NCBI GenBank assembly: GCA_038502055.1
Contig: JAXRKN010000044.1
Location: 5,294,001-5,358,000, forward strand
Direction of reading: 5' to 3'
Source: Tanytarsus gracilentus
Lineage: Eukaryota; Arthropoda; Insecta; Diptera; Chironomidae
Length of the DNA stretch: 64,000 nucleotides
The translations under genes were made by a program, and so were the position numbers. Shown here piece by piece: positions 13,001-28,000 of the stretch; position 1 is the stretch's first letter; each line of letters opens with the position of its first letter. The notes beneath the pieces are model-generated. The model saw only the letters and a program-made list of their open reading frames with translations, was not told where the DNA came from and made no database searches.

Positions 13001-16000
13001 AAATTGTTGTGTAATGGACATGGTGATATTAAACACTAAAACACAACTGGCTATTTTTGAAATTGAAAGTTGTAGATCAAGCAGCAGCAGTGTTAAAAAA
13101 ATACAATATAAAAGGTTTCTTCTCAAAGTTTTTGAACATCTTCTTTTTTTTCTGCACACCAAAAAATCGTGAATCATTTTTCAATCTCGGGCTTCATTTA
13201 TGCAGTAATTGAAGTAGGCTATGCGAGATGCAATCAGATGATGATGATCATGATGAGAGACCATTAGATTAGACCTTTTCCATCATCGAGAAGAAAAATG
13301 GTACACACGAATATCAAATGAGGTTTCGCTTGCTTATGCAATGCCTTTTTTCAAGTATTTACATTTTAAGAAATTTTAGGATCGTTTTGTTGTGAACAAG
13401 GGATTGAAACAAATTAAATTATTGTTAACGATTTATATTTTACTAAACAAAACTTGCCCATCCCTAGTCACCAATATTTCAACTTAAAAAGCTTTAAATT
13501 TCAACTCTACTCTCATCATCGCTCTTTTACTAAGTCAAAAGACTTTGAAATGCCAAATTGGGCTATGAATAAGATCACAGTACATAAATGAGGGAGGAAA
13601 GAAGAGCGATGACGAATTAGAAATCGAAAATATAAAAAAATAGAGATGAGACTCATTGAAAACGTGACATTCTGCTATCGTGAGATCTCAAACAAAAATT
13701 GCTCTCCTTTTTGTCATTGAGCTGAATAAAAATTCACTCGAGACTCGAGTGAGCGAGTTGATAATCGTGATTAGGGATGACATTTATTTGAGGCCGACAT
13801 GATCAATATTTTAAAAGAAAAAAAACAAGAAGATGAGAAAAAATCAATATTTTATCTCTTGACTCGATTTATGCCAATTTTTGCCTCGCTTCAACTGCTC
13901 TCAATTATTCCTCCTCACATACTCGTGTACGTTTATTATCGACAATCAAAAATTCGTTTTAATCTCATTTCGGCACAGCTAAAAAGAGAACTTGAGATAT
14001 CGAGTAAGAACTTTATAAGCAGGAAGGCATGCATTAAACCCAAATTCATTAAACACTTCTTTTTCTTTGTGTTTGATCGTAAAAGTTGATGGATGGAAAT
14101 AAATTGCTAATTAATTTGAATTCGGATTAAAATAAAATAAGTTTGTTAGAAAATAGAAAAAATTAAAATTTAAAAATTTAATTTATTAAAGGTTCGAATC
14201 TCGAAATTTGAAATTTAATATGAGTGAAAAGATTTCAGCCACATTCTTTTGCTTTACAAGCAACATCAAACCTTTCCACCGATTACTTCATACTTTCTCA
14301 CAACGAACCCATATGATGCGAAAGAGGAAGAGAAAAAACCGAAGAAATGAGCATTTTTAGGCAATTTCCGGTTCCATCTTCACGTGGTGATCACTTTTTT
14401 GCGAATAAAGAAAGAAAAAGAAAATCTAGAGCACACAGCAGTCGAAAATTTGAGTGTATGCGTGATGGGCAATCGAAAGCTCATTAATTTACATTTGGGC
14501 GGAAGTATAGATAACATTTTTAATCGAAAACCGTTTCGACGATCATTTTCGGTGAGATTTTAATTGATTTTGTTTTTGATAGTTTTTGACCATCCAAAAA
14601 AAGTATTCGATGACCGATCGAGAGTCAATTTTTTTCCGGCTCGCAGTTTAACGTCATTTTGCTACCGCATGAGAGGCGACAGCAGCAAACAGCTGAAAAT
14701 AAATATTTTTATTGCCTTTTTGTCTGATCATTTTTTTGCCGTGTGTTTACATCGCATCGCATAAAAGATGAACAATATTTTTTTTTCATCTGTCCTGTCT
14801 CTCTTTCTCCGTTGTCGAGACTCGATTTGCCAATTTTTTTTTGAGAAAAAAAGAAATTCGAAAATTCTCATCCACCGCTACGATGCGACATTTATTGCTA
14901 ATTTCTCAATTTTTACGACACTGAAATTTTAATGATTGACCATAATTTACATATATGAGCAGTTTTTATCTTAGCAATGAACTTATCGAGAGTGGAGGCA
15001 GCTGTCTCATACTCGCATGTGTGATACCAGAGGTGAACCAATCTATCCGAGCCACACACAACATTTTAAGCCTCACTGACAGCGCTTTTCGAGTTTATTG
15101 AGTTATTTTTTGCTTTATTTTAATGTTTTCGTGTTCTTTATCAACATCATGCGACCGTATACACAACAAAGCTCCCATAATTGCTCTGCCGCGCTTAAAT
15201 TGTTGAATGAGCAAACGAGTAATGCTCGGGTATATGCGCGCCACACAATAATATGTATCCGAGACAATTAGATTAGTAATCAGTGTGGAGGTTTTCTCTC
15301 GCTGTTAAAGTTGAAAAGGTTCGAGTGAAAACATAGTGGGTCCGAGTTCTCGAGAATCCTCAAACATAGGTTTGTGTTAAATTCAACGATTTTAAAAAAT
15401 TCAAATTTATTTCTCAAAATTTTGTCCCTTAAATTTTTTAAAGATTCCTCATTAAATTTCCACCATCACCCATCCACTTATATTCTACCTCTTTTTTTGC
15501 CTGCCGCACGGATTGTATTTAAGATCGAACAGGAATCAATTGTGAGTGTGGGTTGTGCACAATGGTCTTTTTCTCAACCGCAACTGCCAGAACCTTAAAT
15601 GCCCATTAACAATTCATTTATCTCTTTTTTTTGCTCACTCGAAACATTTTCCAAATCTGATTTTATTTTAATTCTTTTCAATTTTTAATGAATGGAAGTT
15701 CCATTTTCGAAGCACTTTCTAATTATATTTCCGAAAACAAAAATCTCGCGAGCGCAATTTGAAAAATCACTTTTTGGCATTAGCAAAGCAGCTTGAGGTC
15801 AAAGGTGTTTACTGAACTGTCCATAAATGGCAGTTTATTTTTCCAACATGATTACATTAAAGCTCAGCACATAACAATTTTTTTGGGGGGCGTGCATAAA
15901 TATTTTGAAATTATGTGTGTGTGTGTGTGTATGTGTGACACTTAAAGTTATTTTTCGCCCCGCAAATTGAAAAGGCGTCAATTTGCAGCGGTAAATTTGG

Positions 16001-19000
16001 CGTTTGAAGTGACAACAACGTTGCGCTCGCACAATTTAATATCGAGAGACATTTGATTTGTAAAATGGGTATAAAATCGAGCTCGAGATCAATTGAAAAG
16101 CGCACACAATTAAAATAGTTTCGGAATTGAGATAAGAGTCACACGAAATGTGTAAGTGACACTCCATTAATATTGAAATGCATGCCATTGACGGGCAAGG
16201 AGAGGAGAAAATTATTTTAATTTCATCGCGCGATTGAAAATGTGTTAAAAGGAATTTTTCTCTCATAAAATGCTGAATATGGAGTGCATGAGATAAGACA
16301 CATGTGAAGGTGTCACTTTAGATAAGCGATTTAATGAAGGAGAGCTAAGTGAGAAATATTTAAATGCACTTAAGTGATCGACTTTAGTTTTTCCGCATGT
16401 TTTAATTTTGCTGTTCAAGGGATGGAAATTTTTTTGAATTTAAAAATTATTTTTTCTAAATCATAAAAAATCAACCTCCAAAATGCTCGTAAAGCAAGCA
16501 GACACGCCATAAAGATGATGATAACGAGCAACTCAAATTACCTTCTTCATGATGACCATCCAGAAAGACCGCGTTGATGGCGACGATGAAAAAAATTATT
16601 TTAATCGACGTCCATTAATTTTTCTCCGAAAAGTATAATAATTATGATGATTGTGTGTGCGTACACTGAGTATGGCACAATCATCTTATGCTTTATCATA
16701 TATTTTTTTATTTTCGTAATATCAATCTTGAAGTCATCAAAAAGGTGCGACAAATTGATGAATCGAATTCAAAATGCCGCTGCCGCGAGAGACCTTTGTC
16801 CATTGTGGTGGCATAAAGTGATTCTGTTTTGTCATCAGCAGGGCGACGACGATAAAAAGCTCTAAAATGCTTTCAATAAGTTAGCGACAGAGAGTCGATG
16901 AAGAAGCGGATATGAAGATGACTTTGAAAAGTTCCTCCACTTCGCGTCTACGATCATGATGCCGATCAGTGCCATGACGAAGACAATGATTCCATTATCT
17001 CCTCTCCTCGAGTGTGTGAGAGAGCATTTTTTCCCAAATAAGAATGCGAACCTTTCTATATCGGGAAAGGGTTCAAAACTCTGGACTTTATAAATTTTAA
17101 AACTGAAATTTAAATTTATTAAAAAATTAAATGAAGAGTACATAACCAAACTTTCCATCCCCTCATCTCGAATTCCTCTATGTATAACTCTTTTTTTTTG
17201 ACGGATTAATGTAGATTGAAATGCTTTAGCATGAGTTTGAGAGTGTGTGAATTTTTCAATCTTTTTTTGATTGAGAGCGAAAAAGAATGATGGATTTTTA
17301 TTGAATCACTCTTGAGTGAGAAAAATAAAATGATGATTACAAAACGCGAATCGTCAATTTGTGCGCTTGTGGATGTTAAATTATTTTTCTGTAAAAGAAC
17401 ATTGAATTAATATTCCATAAATAGATATCGCGTTAAGCTTGTGAGTTTATATCGAACAAATTGAACGATTCCGTGTAAATTGTTAACATGTAAGTGCCTT
17501 GGCAGTGCCTAGGAATAAACTAATAATATCATTTAATTATAAATAAGTAAACAGTCATAGAGTGGTGTAGTGGATTGGGGATTATTTGGTTGATCTGTCT
17601 ATCGTTGAATGTTTCGCTCATTAATTTTTTATGTCTCAAAAATAAATAAAAACTAAATTGAATTTTTATTCAAAAATTAGGTTCGAATCCTAAATAAATT
17701 TGTTGAAAAATCATTTAACGTCGAAAATGAACTTTTTTTCATTTTAAAATCATAAATTTGAACTCAAAAAGTATGTTACAAAACCTCGAAAATCTTCCCC
17801 TACAGCCACACCACCGAGTCATTCATTGAGGTAAAAAAATATGACGAAAACAAAATGATTAATCATTTTACAATAAGTTTGCAAGTTCTGAATGTTCAAG
17901 CTCGCGCCTCCACCGCCTTTTATCTCAGCACTACCATATCGCTCACATTGTGCACACACCCACGCGAACATCTCTCTATAAAATAAAATTAAAAAAGTTG
18001 TTTTTTTCCTATAATCAAACACATGTCCATAAACTATCATATTTTCTAATTACAAACTGCTCTAATGAATTTATCGGTTATTTATCATAATCGTGAATGT
18101 TCTTTGTGCGCTGCCTCTACAATGTCGTCGCTGCTATCGATTAAACAATTTATATCAATAATTAATAAGAATTATCACCGAGCGCAATGACAAAACTGGA
18201 AAAGAAGGAAAAATTTATTGGGGTCACTTCGATGCGCTTCGATGTCTCGGCTGACGTCAATCTTGTTAATTCGAGAACTTTGAACCAGTTGTTTGCTTTT
18301 CCACTTAATGTGCTTCATAAAAAAAGACCTAACCCGATCGGTAGATATTATGTGCACACACACACTCGCATGAGTTCATAAAATAACAAACTGATAATAA
18401 TCGAGTCTACTGCTGCTTGCTACTGTCGTCGCTTTATATGTCGCTCCTAATTTGGTATGATTGCATGATATCAGCAAGAAAAAAAACACATTTTCTCCTT
18501 GTGTTGCTTAATTATTTTATATCTTTTATATACTGAAATGCACTCAAATATCATGAGAGAGATAAAAAAAGATTTTTTTCATTCAAATCAAGGGTTGGAA
18601 GCTGTTAAATAAATTACGCACATATCCTCTTAATTTTTTATTCGATTTTTTATTAATTTTTTTCTTTTTCTTCTAGGTAAGCATCAAAAAAATTTATACC
18701 ATCAAAAATTAGTATGTACAAAATGTTTTTAAAAAATCCGGAGATAATTCAGAGAGATGAAAAAAATCCTTTTTTATCTCATTCTTCTAATTCGCCTCTG
18801 AAAGTCTCCCTCTGAGTCACACATCTCATTTCTCGAATCTTGAATGCTGCTGTTGGCCCCGTTTTAAATTAATTACAGACGATTTGATAGCTCTCTCACT
18901 CTTGCTCTTGCCACTGCGATAATATTAAAATAGCTGCCGTTGATATTAATCGCATGTGATGTGCACATTTTTACATCTCACTAGACGATGATGCATTTAT

Positions 19001-22000
19001 GAGAAAAATTTATATATATTTTTTTAGACAACGAAAAAAATAGCGAAAGAAAAATGAATGAAAAGCACAGCCGCGCATACTGCACCCAATATCACGTGTT
19101 CGCTTGTGTGAGTGCATGATAGGCTAAAAATAAAAAATGCTACCTCGAGGGGAACTTTAAAGTCTGTATGTAATATATTTTGTGGCATATGATAATGGGT
19201 TTAAAAGAAAAAAATCTAGAACACACACGACACGACACAATCCCAAAGAGAAATTTAATATTGTCGTGCCTTTGGTTTCAGCATGCACATAAGACAAAAA
19301 CCTCTTTATAAAAATGGCTTTTATTACCAATTGACGAACTCTCTCGGTTCGCTAAAAAAATTCTTTTCAATCTCGTGTGGATTTCATTGGAAGGTCTCGA
19401 AATGATTTCTTCGAAAATGTTCGATTCTCTTTTTATCAAGTTGGTATCAATGAAAGTTCCGTTTTAAGAAATTTTTTTTCAATAAATCCGAAAATCATGA
19501 AACTTTAAACTTTAATTTGCAGTTTTATAATCCGATCAGATTTTTTTTTAAAAAAATTTAAATTTTCTGATGCAAATTTTGGGTTCGATTCCTTTAATTG
19601 AATATTTTTTAATAAATTTATTCAATGACTCAATGAATGACGCAATTCACAAAAGGTTGGCTCGCATGGCGACCTGATAAAAATAAAAAAAGATCATGCG
19701 AGCAGAAAATAATGTCTGAAATGATAATGCCATGCCTTCGAGTCGCCTACGCACAATCGCTCCACCAAATATAATACAAAGAGCGTGTTTGAGGTCTTTT
19801 GATTGATTAATTTAAGACTCGACGGCTGAAATAAATGCGAAAAGGCTTCGAGTTAATGAAGTTGGTTAAGAAGGTATTTTTTTTGTTCGATATCATGTAC
19901 GATTGTGACTTTTAAATGTATTTCCTGGTATTATACATAATTGAATAAAAAAATCACGACAATCTCGAAGAGTGACATACAATCAAAGCTCCTCTTATCA
20001 ATATCTCATGCCACATTTTTCTTTATTGTTGTACAAGAAATTTTGCATAAACATTTTTCGCTGTTTCCCAGCTGTGAGACACGTTTCACAACATCCAGCA
20101 AAAATATTATCGTGATTTTTATTTCAACAACATGAATTTATTTTGTTGTGATTTAAATAATTTTTTTTGCAAAATTTAACGACATTTAAAATTTAAACAA
20201 GTTAATTTTTTCGGCTTTATTCCCTTCGCACATTTCAACCTTTAAAACGAGACAAACACGAGAAGGAGTAAGCGATAAGCACTAGAAGTTAACAAACAAC
20301 CGAAACTGGATATTTTTTTTTATCGTACTCGCCTTCTTTTCCATATTCCAGTTAGTGTCCCATTACTTTTTGTGTGTGAAGTGAGATAAAAAATATCACT
20401 TCGCACTCTCTCGAAATGTGTAGTGGCCGCTACTTGGCTTTATAGCATTAGATAGTGAAGCCAAAAATACGTTTCACATCCCTCAATACGATTTCGATAG
20501 AACTCAAATGATTAATGGATTTTGCTTGTTTTTACGTGACACTCGCATGATTCTCAATTTTTTTGTCATATCGACAGTCGAGGCTTGATATGATACCGCA
20601 ATTTTATAAATTTTTCGGCGTGTATCGGCGTTGTATGAAATTATTCAAGTTGGATAATTTTTATCAGCTCGTTCGGCTTTCAATTATCATTTTTTCGAGC
20701 GCAAAAAATTTCCATACACATTTAATCACCTAGCAACACAGTCGAGACTAGACACATGACAAACAAAACACGTACTTCAAAGCGAGTAAAGTCTCAAATG
20801 ATAAGACATCAGCAGCATGTTTCCTCCCTCTAAAATTGTATTTTTTCATATTTTAAATAAACAAATTTGAGAGTTTTTAAAAATAAAAGATAAAAATATT
20901 CCTCAAATATCCGCGGTGATGCGCGAGAAAGGCTGAAAGATGACAGGCGCAAATGAAGAATAATAAATTAGATGTGATGGCAAAACAAGCACTTATCAGC
21001 AACAAATCTGTTGAGATGATAAAAATAAACGCGGCGAGTTCGTTTTGGACTTTGTTGTCGAGTGGTAACCAGCTGATTGCGGAAAGTGTTTGATGTAACT
21101 TTTTAAATTAGTAAAATATTGAAAAATTAAGAGGTTCGAATCCTTGATTTGAATAAAAAAATATATCATCAAACTCTTTTAACACTTTTTCGAAAATCTA
21201 ATATTTTTTTCATTTCGAAAGTTAAAAATAATTTGGAAATTAGTTAAATTATCATAAAAAGTTATCCATGCTGACCAGTGGCTTCTGGTGCTGTGGGGAT
21301 AATTACGCTTCAAAAGTGTGTAGCGATTAACATACAAATACCATCAATCTTACATTCTCATAATCATCAATTTTAATAGAGAAATTAACGATGTTTTCAG
21401 CGCAATTTTTTAATGCCGCAAGTTTCATAAAGCACTCAGCGATCGCCGCTTTTGGGAACGCATTTATTTTTATCATTCAACTGAAGCTCAATTTATTATT
21501 AAAACATGAAATATACGGAAAATGTGGTGTGAGATGAAGCAATGGGTGGCTCACATTTAAGCTTGTGTGCACTTCACCATCATTTCCATCACCGCGTCCA
21601 GTTAAGAGAGATCTAGATTATGATTATGATTACTTTTTACCATTAATGAAGAAAAATTAATAATGAAAATTTTGAAAATTAAAATTTCCACTTCAGCACA
21701 TCATCATCATGCATTGAGCTGTTAGTGGGTCGCTATTTTTCTATTCGAAGAATTTAAATTTCATCACCATTTGGCGATATCATTTTCAAGCTTACACGCG
21801 CGTTCTAGTCACTCCTTGATGTTTATAAATAGTCGAGTCATATATGAAAAACATCTGGAGAGTGCAGAGAAGGGTGTTTTCCGATTGAAGGAAAATGTTT
21901 TAAATAATTATAAATGAGTTAAAGTTTTAATTTTAAATAAATTTTTGAGACTTAATTCCATAAATTTTGCATATGCCGCTCCACATTTCACTTTAATGAT

Positions 22001-25000
22001 GCTGGTGAAAATTTCATTTTTGCATTTATCAACTCGACATTACGGCTCTCGCTTACTCACTCAGCCGCTGCCAAGATCACTTGATAAATTTCCTGCCACT
22101 TCCTTTCGACAAGGCTTTATATTCGACTCAAGAAACTGCAAACTAAAAATATACAGAGTGAAAATTGCAGTTGCAAGTTGTGGAAAATTATGGCACTGCA
22201 AGCGTCATAAATTTTGTGATTATAACAGAAATGTGTGCATGAGGAGGGAAAATGAGGAAAGAGTGAGTAAGGAAAGTGCAGCACTCTCATGAAGATGCAC
22301 ATTCTAGATAAATTCGCGTTTTATTTTTAGATTTTATCACTCGCCTGCAATCGGGCACACACACTGAACACATTTTCTCTTTTTTTATTCGCTTTTTATA
22401 ATAGAAATTGTGGTGCAGCGAAAAAAAAGTGCACATATTACAATGGTGACAGTTCGGCCGGCGAGTGGGCGGCGAATTGATTAATTTACGATCATTAATT
22501 GTTTTATCCATGTTAAAACTGCCATTGCACCAAATGTGATCAATTAATTTCGCTAAAATCCTGATTTTATCGGTTGAGTGTTGTTTAAAATATTGAACGT
22601 GTTCGATTGTAAATTATTATTTAATTTTCATTTTATATCTATTAAAGTTACGAAGACAAATAATAAAATAATAAAAGGTTCGAATCCTTAGAATAACAAA
22701 ATATGTATAGTGTATAGTAGATCTATTTTATTACAAAAAATTCAATAATTTTTTGGTTCGATTCTTTAATTTTAAAAAAAGTCCATTTCTTAATTCACCA
22801 ACATCAACAAATTTTTTTATCACCCGGCAATGATCGTTATATTTTTTTAATTGGCTCTTTGTAATTCCCCTGCAAGACTCTCGATCTTTTTCTTTTATTA
22901 TTTGTGTGTATTTCACATCTTTTCTGCCTCTTTCATGACATGATGAATGAATGTGAAAAAAATACCTATGAGCTTTTCAACATGCCAAAAATAAATCATC
23001 ATGCATATATATATGATGAGGATGTTTGTGTGTGGATTTTCTCTGAAGTAAGATGACTCGGAGATTCTTGTAACACGAACCGCTAATGTCACGGAATATT
23101 TCTCTTAAATGCTGATGGAGCCGAAAAGAGAGAGTGAAAAGTATTTCGTAATTTTTAAAAGTTTTTCTTCAAAATATTTTTGGTTAAAAAACTTTAAAAT
23201 TTCTGCCATTCACAAAATTTAGATCACTCAAGAAAAAAAGCTAATTATCAAAGTGTCAAAATCTTCTTTTTCTTCCTTGTTGTCTTTCTCGCACAAAATC
23301 TAATCACTCTCGAACGATAACCACTCGAAAAGCGTTACACGCCACACAAAAACATCTTTTTGACGTCAATACGCTCTTCTCAAGTTTTTTTCTTCAATGA
23401 TTTTTCAATGATACTAACTAAGTATTTCGTTGGGTTCATTAGCTTCACCCATTTCATGGTCGTTACTACTATTTTTTTTGAGGCGGCAATTATTATGTCT
23501 TAAGCGAAAACATATATATGAGTAATCAGTAGCGAAACACACACGGATTATTGCTAAATTTAAATAAATTCCATTCGCTGTTCTATAATTATCAGTTGCA
23601 AATGTTGTATACGAACGATATCACGACTCGATACGCTATCCCCGTGACTCATTAGGAAAACCCACACACAATCGAACAGCCTCGAATTAAACTCAATTGA
23701 TATCGGAGTCAGCTCTCGTTGGTGGCTATAATCAACTCTCTATTTCTCTATAAATTACAATTAAAAGTGTAAAGTATTTTTACAAAGGTGTGGACACTTA
23801 ATAATGAGAATTAACCAAATTGACCACCCCTTGCAAAATATTTCCCTCTATCCACAAAAACCGCAAAAAATGTAAATACTCTGAGTGATAAAGTTTCTAT
23901 CTATATAGAGCTCTCCACATACCATTTAAATTGTTGTATAATGCAAAAATATACATTTTAAAGATAGTAATTCACGAGAAGAAATTATTAATCACGCATC
24001 AGTCACTCAAACCCGCCGCCGCGCGACCTAATGATTAACCTAAATTATAGCTCCGCTATATATTAATTTTGGATTTTTCCAAAACCTGTTTTTGACCCCT
24101 AGTGCCAAGACATTACATTGTGCAATATCAAAACATATATTCAAATGATAGGCCTTGTCAATCCCTACAAACTGGCGAAAACAGATTTGAAATCGGTTGA
24201 TCCTACGAGGAGTTAGAGCCATTTAAGTCATCTTACTTTCTTACTTTCTTACTTTCTTACTTTCTCACGATCTTAGTGGGCGGCATATCTCAAGAACGGC
24301 TGGTCGGATTTGACTCGGGTTTGTAGCTAAAGATCGGGTTTTGGTTCTAGTTGTGCAAGAAGTATTTAGTTTTGAGGTACGACCCTCCAAGGACCGTCCC
24401 TGAGTGCAAAAATGTCCTTTTTCATACAAATTTTCTTTTATATGGCTTCATGGGTATCGTTGAACTCGTCATTGCATCAGGAATCGAATGGAACTGACGA
24501 TTTTTGAGGAGTGTCCATCATGGACGGCCAGGAGTGCCACTAATGTCCATTTTTCAGAACTACGGTTTCATGGGTATCGTTGAACTCGTAATTTGACCAG
24601 GAATCGATTGGCATTGATGATTTTTGAGGAGTGTCCAGGACGGCAGTGTCCTGGACGGCCAGGAGTGCCACTAATGCCCATTTTTCAGATCTATGGCTTC
24701 ATGGGTATCGTTGAACTCGTAATTGCATCAGGAATCGATTGGCATTGACGATTTTTGAGGAGTGTCTATCATGGCCGGCCTGGAGTGCCACTAATGCCCA
24801 TTTTTCAGATCTATGGCTTCATGGGTATCGATGAACTCGTCATTGCATCAGGAATCGATTGACATTGACGTATTTTGAGGAATGTCCATCATGGTCGGCC
24901 AGGAGTGCCACTAATGTCCATTTTTTCAGAACTATGGCTTCATGGGTATCGTTGAACTCGTAATTGCATCAGGAATCGATTGACATTGAAGATTTTTGAG

Positions 25001-28000
25001 GAATGTCCATCATAGTCGGCCAGGAGTGCCACTAATGTCCATTTTTTCAGAACTATGGCTTCATGTATGTCGTTGAACTCGTCATTGCATCAGGAATCGA
25101 TTGAAATTGACGTATTTTGAGGAATGTCCATCATGGTCGGCCAGGAGTGCGGCTAATGTCCATTTTTTCAGAACTATGGCTTCATGGGTATCGTTGAACT
25201 CGTAATTGCATCAGGAATCGATTGACATTGACGTATTTTGATAAATGTCTATCATGATTAACCATGTGTGCCACTAATGCCAATTGCAATGGAGTAGGGT
25301 ACTAATCTATGCGGAGCTATTGGAAATGGCAACGCCGTTTGCAGACCCATCTTGTTTTTTTTTGTATTTTCAACAATTTCGTTTTCAACGGATTACATCA
25401 TGGGGAAAATAGGAGAAGAGAGACTTGAATAGCATCGAACTATTTACTTTTGAACCTTCTTATTTGTTTTTTTTTCATGGCGCATGCAAAGGTGAAATAT
25501 GAAAATACACTCGCAGAGACTCACTTTTAAAATGGCATCAATCAAACGCAACTGTAATCAATCATAATTTTTTATTTCGGTATATAATGACCTCCGGAGG
25601 TCTGTCATTAGTTGTTACTTTCGTTAGCGGGCAAAAGATCTGATTAGCCACGAAGACATCTCACGACAATCTGGACAGTGACTTTGATTAAAAGCAAAAA
25701 AAAAATAACTTTAATGCAATCAGCGAGATGAACGAATTTAGCAATTTTAACTCAATGTAATTCTCGCGCCATCATGTGTGAAAGACAGCACGCATTAGAG
25801 ATGAGTAAATCCATTAAGTCTTAAGAAATCCCATATCGTCATCAACCCATCAATATGCGCGAGACAACATGAGAGTTCTAAAGAAAAAATATTTTTAAAT
25901 ATTTTTTTTGGTCGGATTTAAAGTTTTGTAAATTTAACATCCGGAATCACAAAAATTCAACGGAAAAAATAAATTTAAATAATTTTTGCTTTAAAATAAG
26001 AAAAAACCGTTAAATTTTAAAAATAAATTCTTAAGAATTAAAACTTGTCACATCCGGACTTGACATATTCACATCTCGAATTACTCCGTTAATGGAGGCG
26101 AGGAACAGCAGCAAATTAATGGACGATAAAGATGTAGATTTCTTAGAATTCAACAAGGCATGAGTAACAATCAGCAACTGATCTAGAATATATAAATTTC
26201 TCTTCAGTTGGTGGTGTAAAAGTCGAAACACATACACTCGAGCATTATCTTTTATCGCATCCATTCATTTAACGCAGAATTTATTGCTCTCTCGCTTGGT
26301 CTTCATGAGTTCCTTGACATTGCTCTTCTTTTTCGCCTCTTCACACATCTTCGTGGTCGTCGGCTCGCTGAATTCGGGTTGTCGAATTCATTATCAATGC
26401 TCCGGCATTTCCATGTACACAACGCTAAAATTTATTTATTCCACGCATGTTGAGCCGATCTTCGCGCACATGTAAATTGTTTTCATTTTTTTGAGTTTTT
26501 CTTGCGTTGTCATCGAATTTTAACACATATTCTTCTTCATTTTTCTCTCCCCGCATATATAAATGATCGTGTTGTCATGAGTGTGTTCGTTGAGTCAACG
26601 ATATGACAATAATAAAAGACGAAGAAGCGCGCCCAATAATGTTTATGAGTTCGTCTCTCCAATCGACGCTTGTCGCGTAATCAGCGATGATGAAAAAAAA
26701 TTAAAATGACTCATCGGGTCGCATCACATGTGCAAAATATGTGGAGGGTTTGAATCTCTAAGATATTTCAAACTTTGGAGATTAAAAAATTATCTAAAGA
26801 TTAAAAATTCATGTTTAAACGCAGGATTTATTTAATCGAGGATTAAGCATTTATTTAATCCAAGATTAAACATTTAATTTACACATTATAATTTTCGTAT
26901 GAATCATTTTTTGCTAAAAAAAATTATTTTCGTGAGAAATCAACTTCCTTCACCTCCGACGATAATTTACGGCTTTTGTAGTCATTCGTAGAAAATGTTT
27001 CTCGGCTTGTTATGATATCACGATAAAAAATTCTCTTTGTCCATGTTGGATATGATGATTGCGCTTGTATATGTCTGTGACGCCGATAATCTCTCAGCTG
27101 CGGCCCCGAGAGAGTGAGACACAGACAAAAAAATGAGCAAATCACGGCAGGAAATTTCCCAAACAGAAAAAAAATCATTTGGTGATTTCATTTTTTTCTC
27201 ATTCAACGTGCTTAGTTGTTACGGAGTGCTCGGTCGTGTATCAAATCTCAAGCTCGAGTGTAATCAATAATTTTTTTAAAAAGACATTTAATAAAAAAAT
27301 AAAATTCTTAAATATCATCAATGCCAGTGATAAATGACAAACGACACATGGCATGTCGCAGAAAATTCACGGTAATTGATAAATTTGTTGAAGACATGAG
27401 AAGAGGCAATGTGAAGGTGAAATGAGTGAGCGACAAGAGGTTGGAGCCAAAAACATTTATCGTTACACACCCACAAGAAAGCAAAATAAGTTTTAACCTC
27501 ACAAGAATGTGTTCAAAGTCAGAATGAAATATCAGTTTACTGATTAAGATTGTGATCAAGGGGTGAAAATTTTAAAATTTATACAATTTCGGAAAATTGT
27601 GAAATAGTGAAAAATTTCAAATTATTGCGTAATGATTAAATTAAAAAAAAGCCATCCCTTGGTGACTTTTAAGCTGCTGTGCATTGCTTGATAATGTTTT
27701 CAATTTAATCTTTCGCGTAAATTTCGCCTCCGTAGGCAGCAGCAGCAATGCGGCATGCAATTAGTCAGAAACAGTTGTCCATTTGCTTAATTGAGCAACA
27801 GCAGTGAGCCAGTAATTTGGACTCGACTCGCAAAATAAAAACGAAAAGGGAGCAATGATCTGAAATGATCCTTAAACGACAACGATTGTAAATATTTCGA
27901 TCGATTGCAGGCACACACAAGAGAATGATATTAATCACTTCCTCCGCAATTTCTTTCTACCTTTTCCCTCTTTCGTTATAAATTTTTTTATTGGAAGATA

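Larger units (their letters stand above)
10072..24046. other. First part of the 27.4-kb GATA-gene intron, noncoding
   Basis: No coding exon was recognised on either strand. Contents are AT-rich unique sequence, B-box-like 11-mers at 12387-12397 (minus), 17680-17690, 21133-21143 and 22677-22687 (plus), near-matches at 14191, 19582 and 22755, small hairpins (10595-10649, 11238-11317, 23785-23834) and a TG microsatellite. Long open stretches are compositionally simple. Confidence 0.65.
24047..25320. mobile_element. Non-autonomous TIR element filled with a ~121-bp tandem array
   Basis: Terminal inverted repeats ATAGCTCCGCTATA (24047-24060) and TATGCGGAGCTAT (25308-25320) bound a 1.27-kb segment. 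It is clearly more GC-rich than the surrounding intron. Inside are an 8-bp tandem run (cttacttt, about 24232-24266) and seven copies of a ~121-bp unit. There is no transposase-like open frame, so any movement would have depended on a trans-acting enzyme. No target-site duplication could be assigned. A module of the array is also present, inverted, in the element at 29453-31382, so the two belong to one related group. Confidence 0.7.

Noticed and set aside
21050..21143. Possible tRNA gene, from an A-box-like and a B-box-like motif
   Set aside because: No acceptor stem or anticodon arm can be folded, and the same B-box word recurs in clearly non-tRNA contexts.
22117..22302. Overlapping plus and minus open frames in the intron
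   Set aside because: They mirror each other in AT-rich repetitive sequence and have no recognisable protein features.
24444..25290. CRISPR-like regular repeat array
   Set aside because: Units are about 121 bp, adjoining and without unique spacers. The host is a eukaryote and the array lies within a TIR element.
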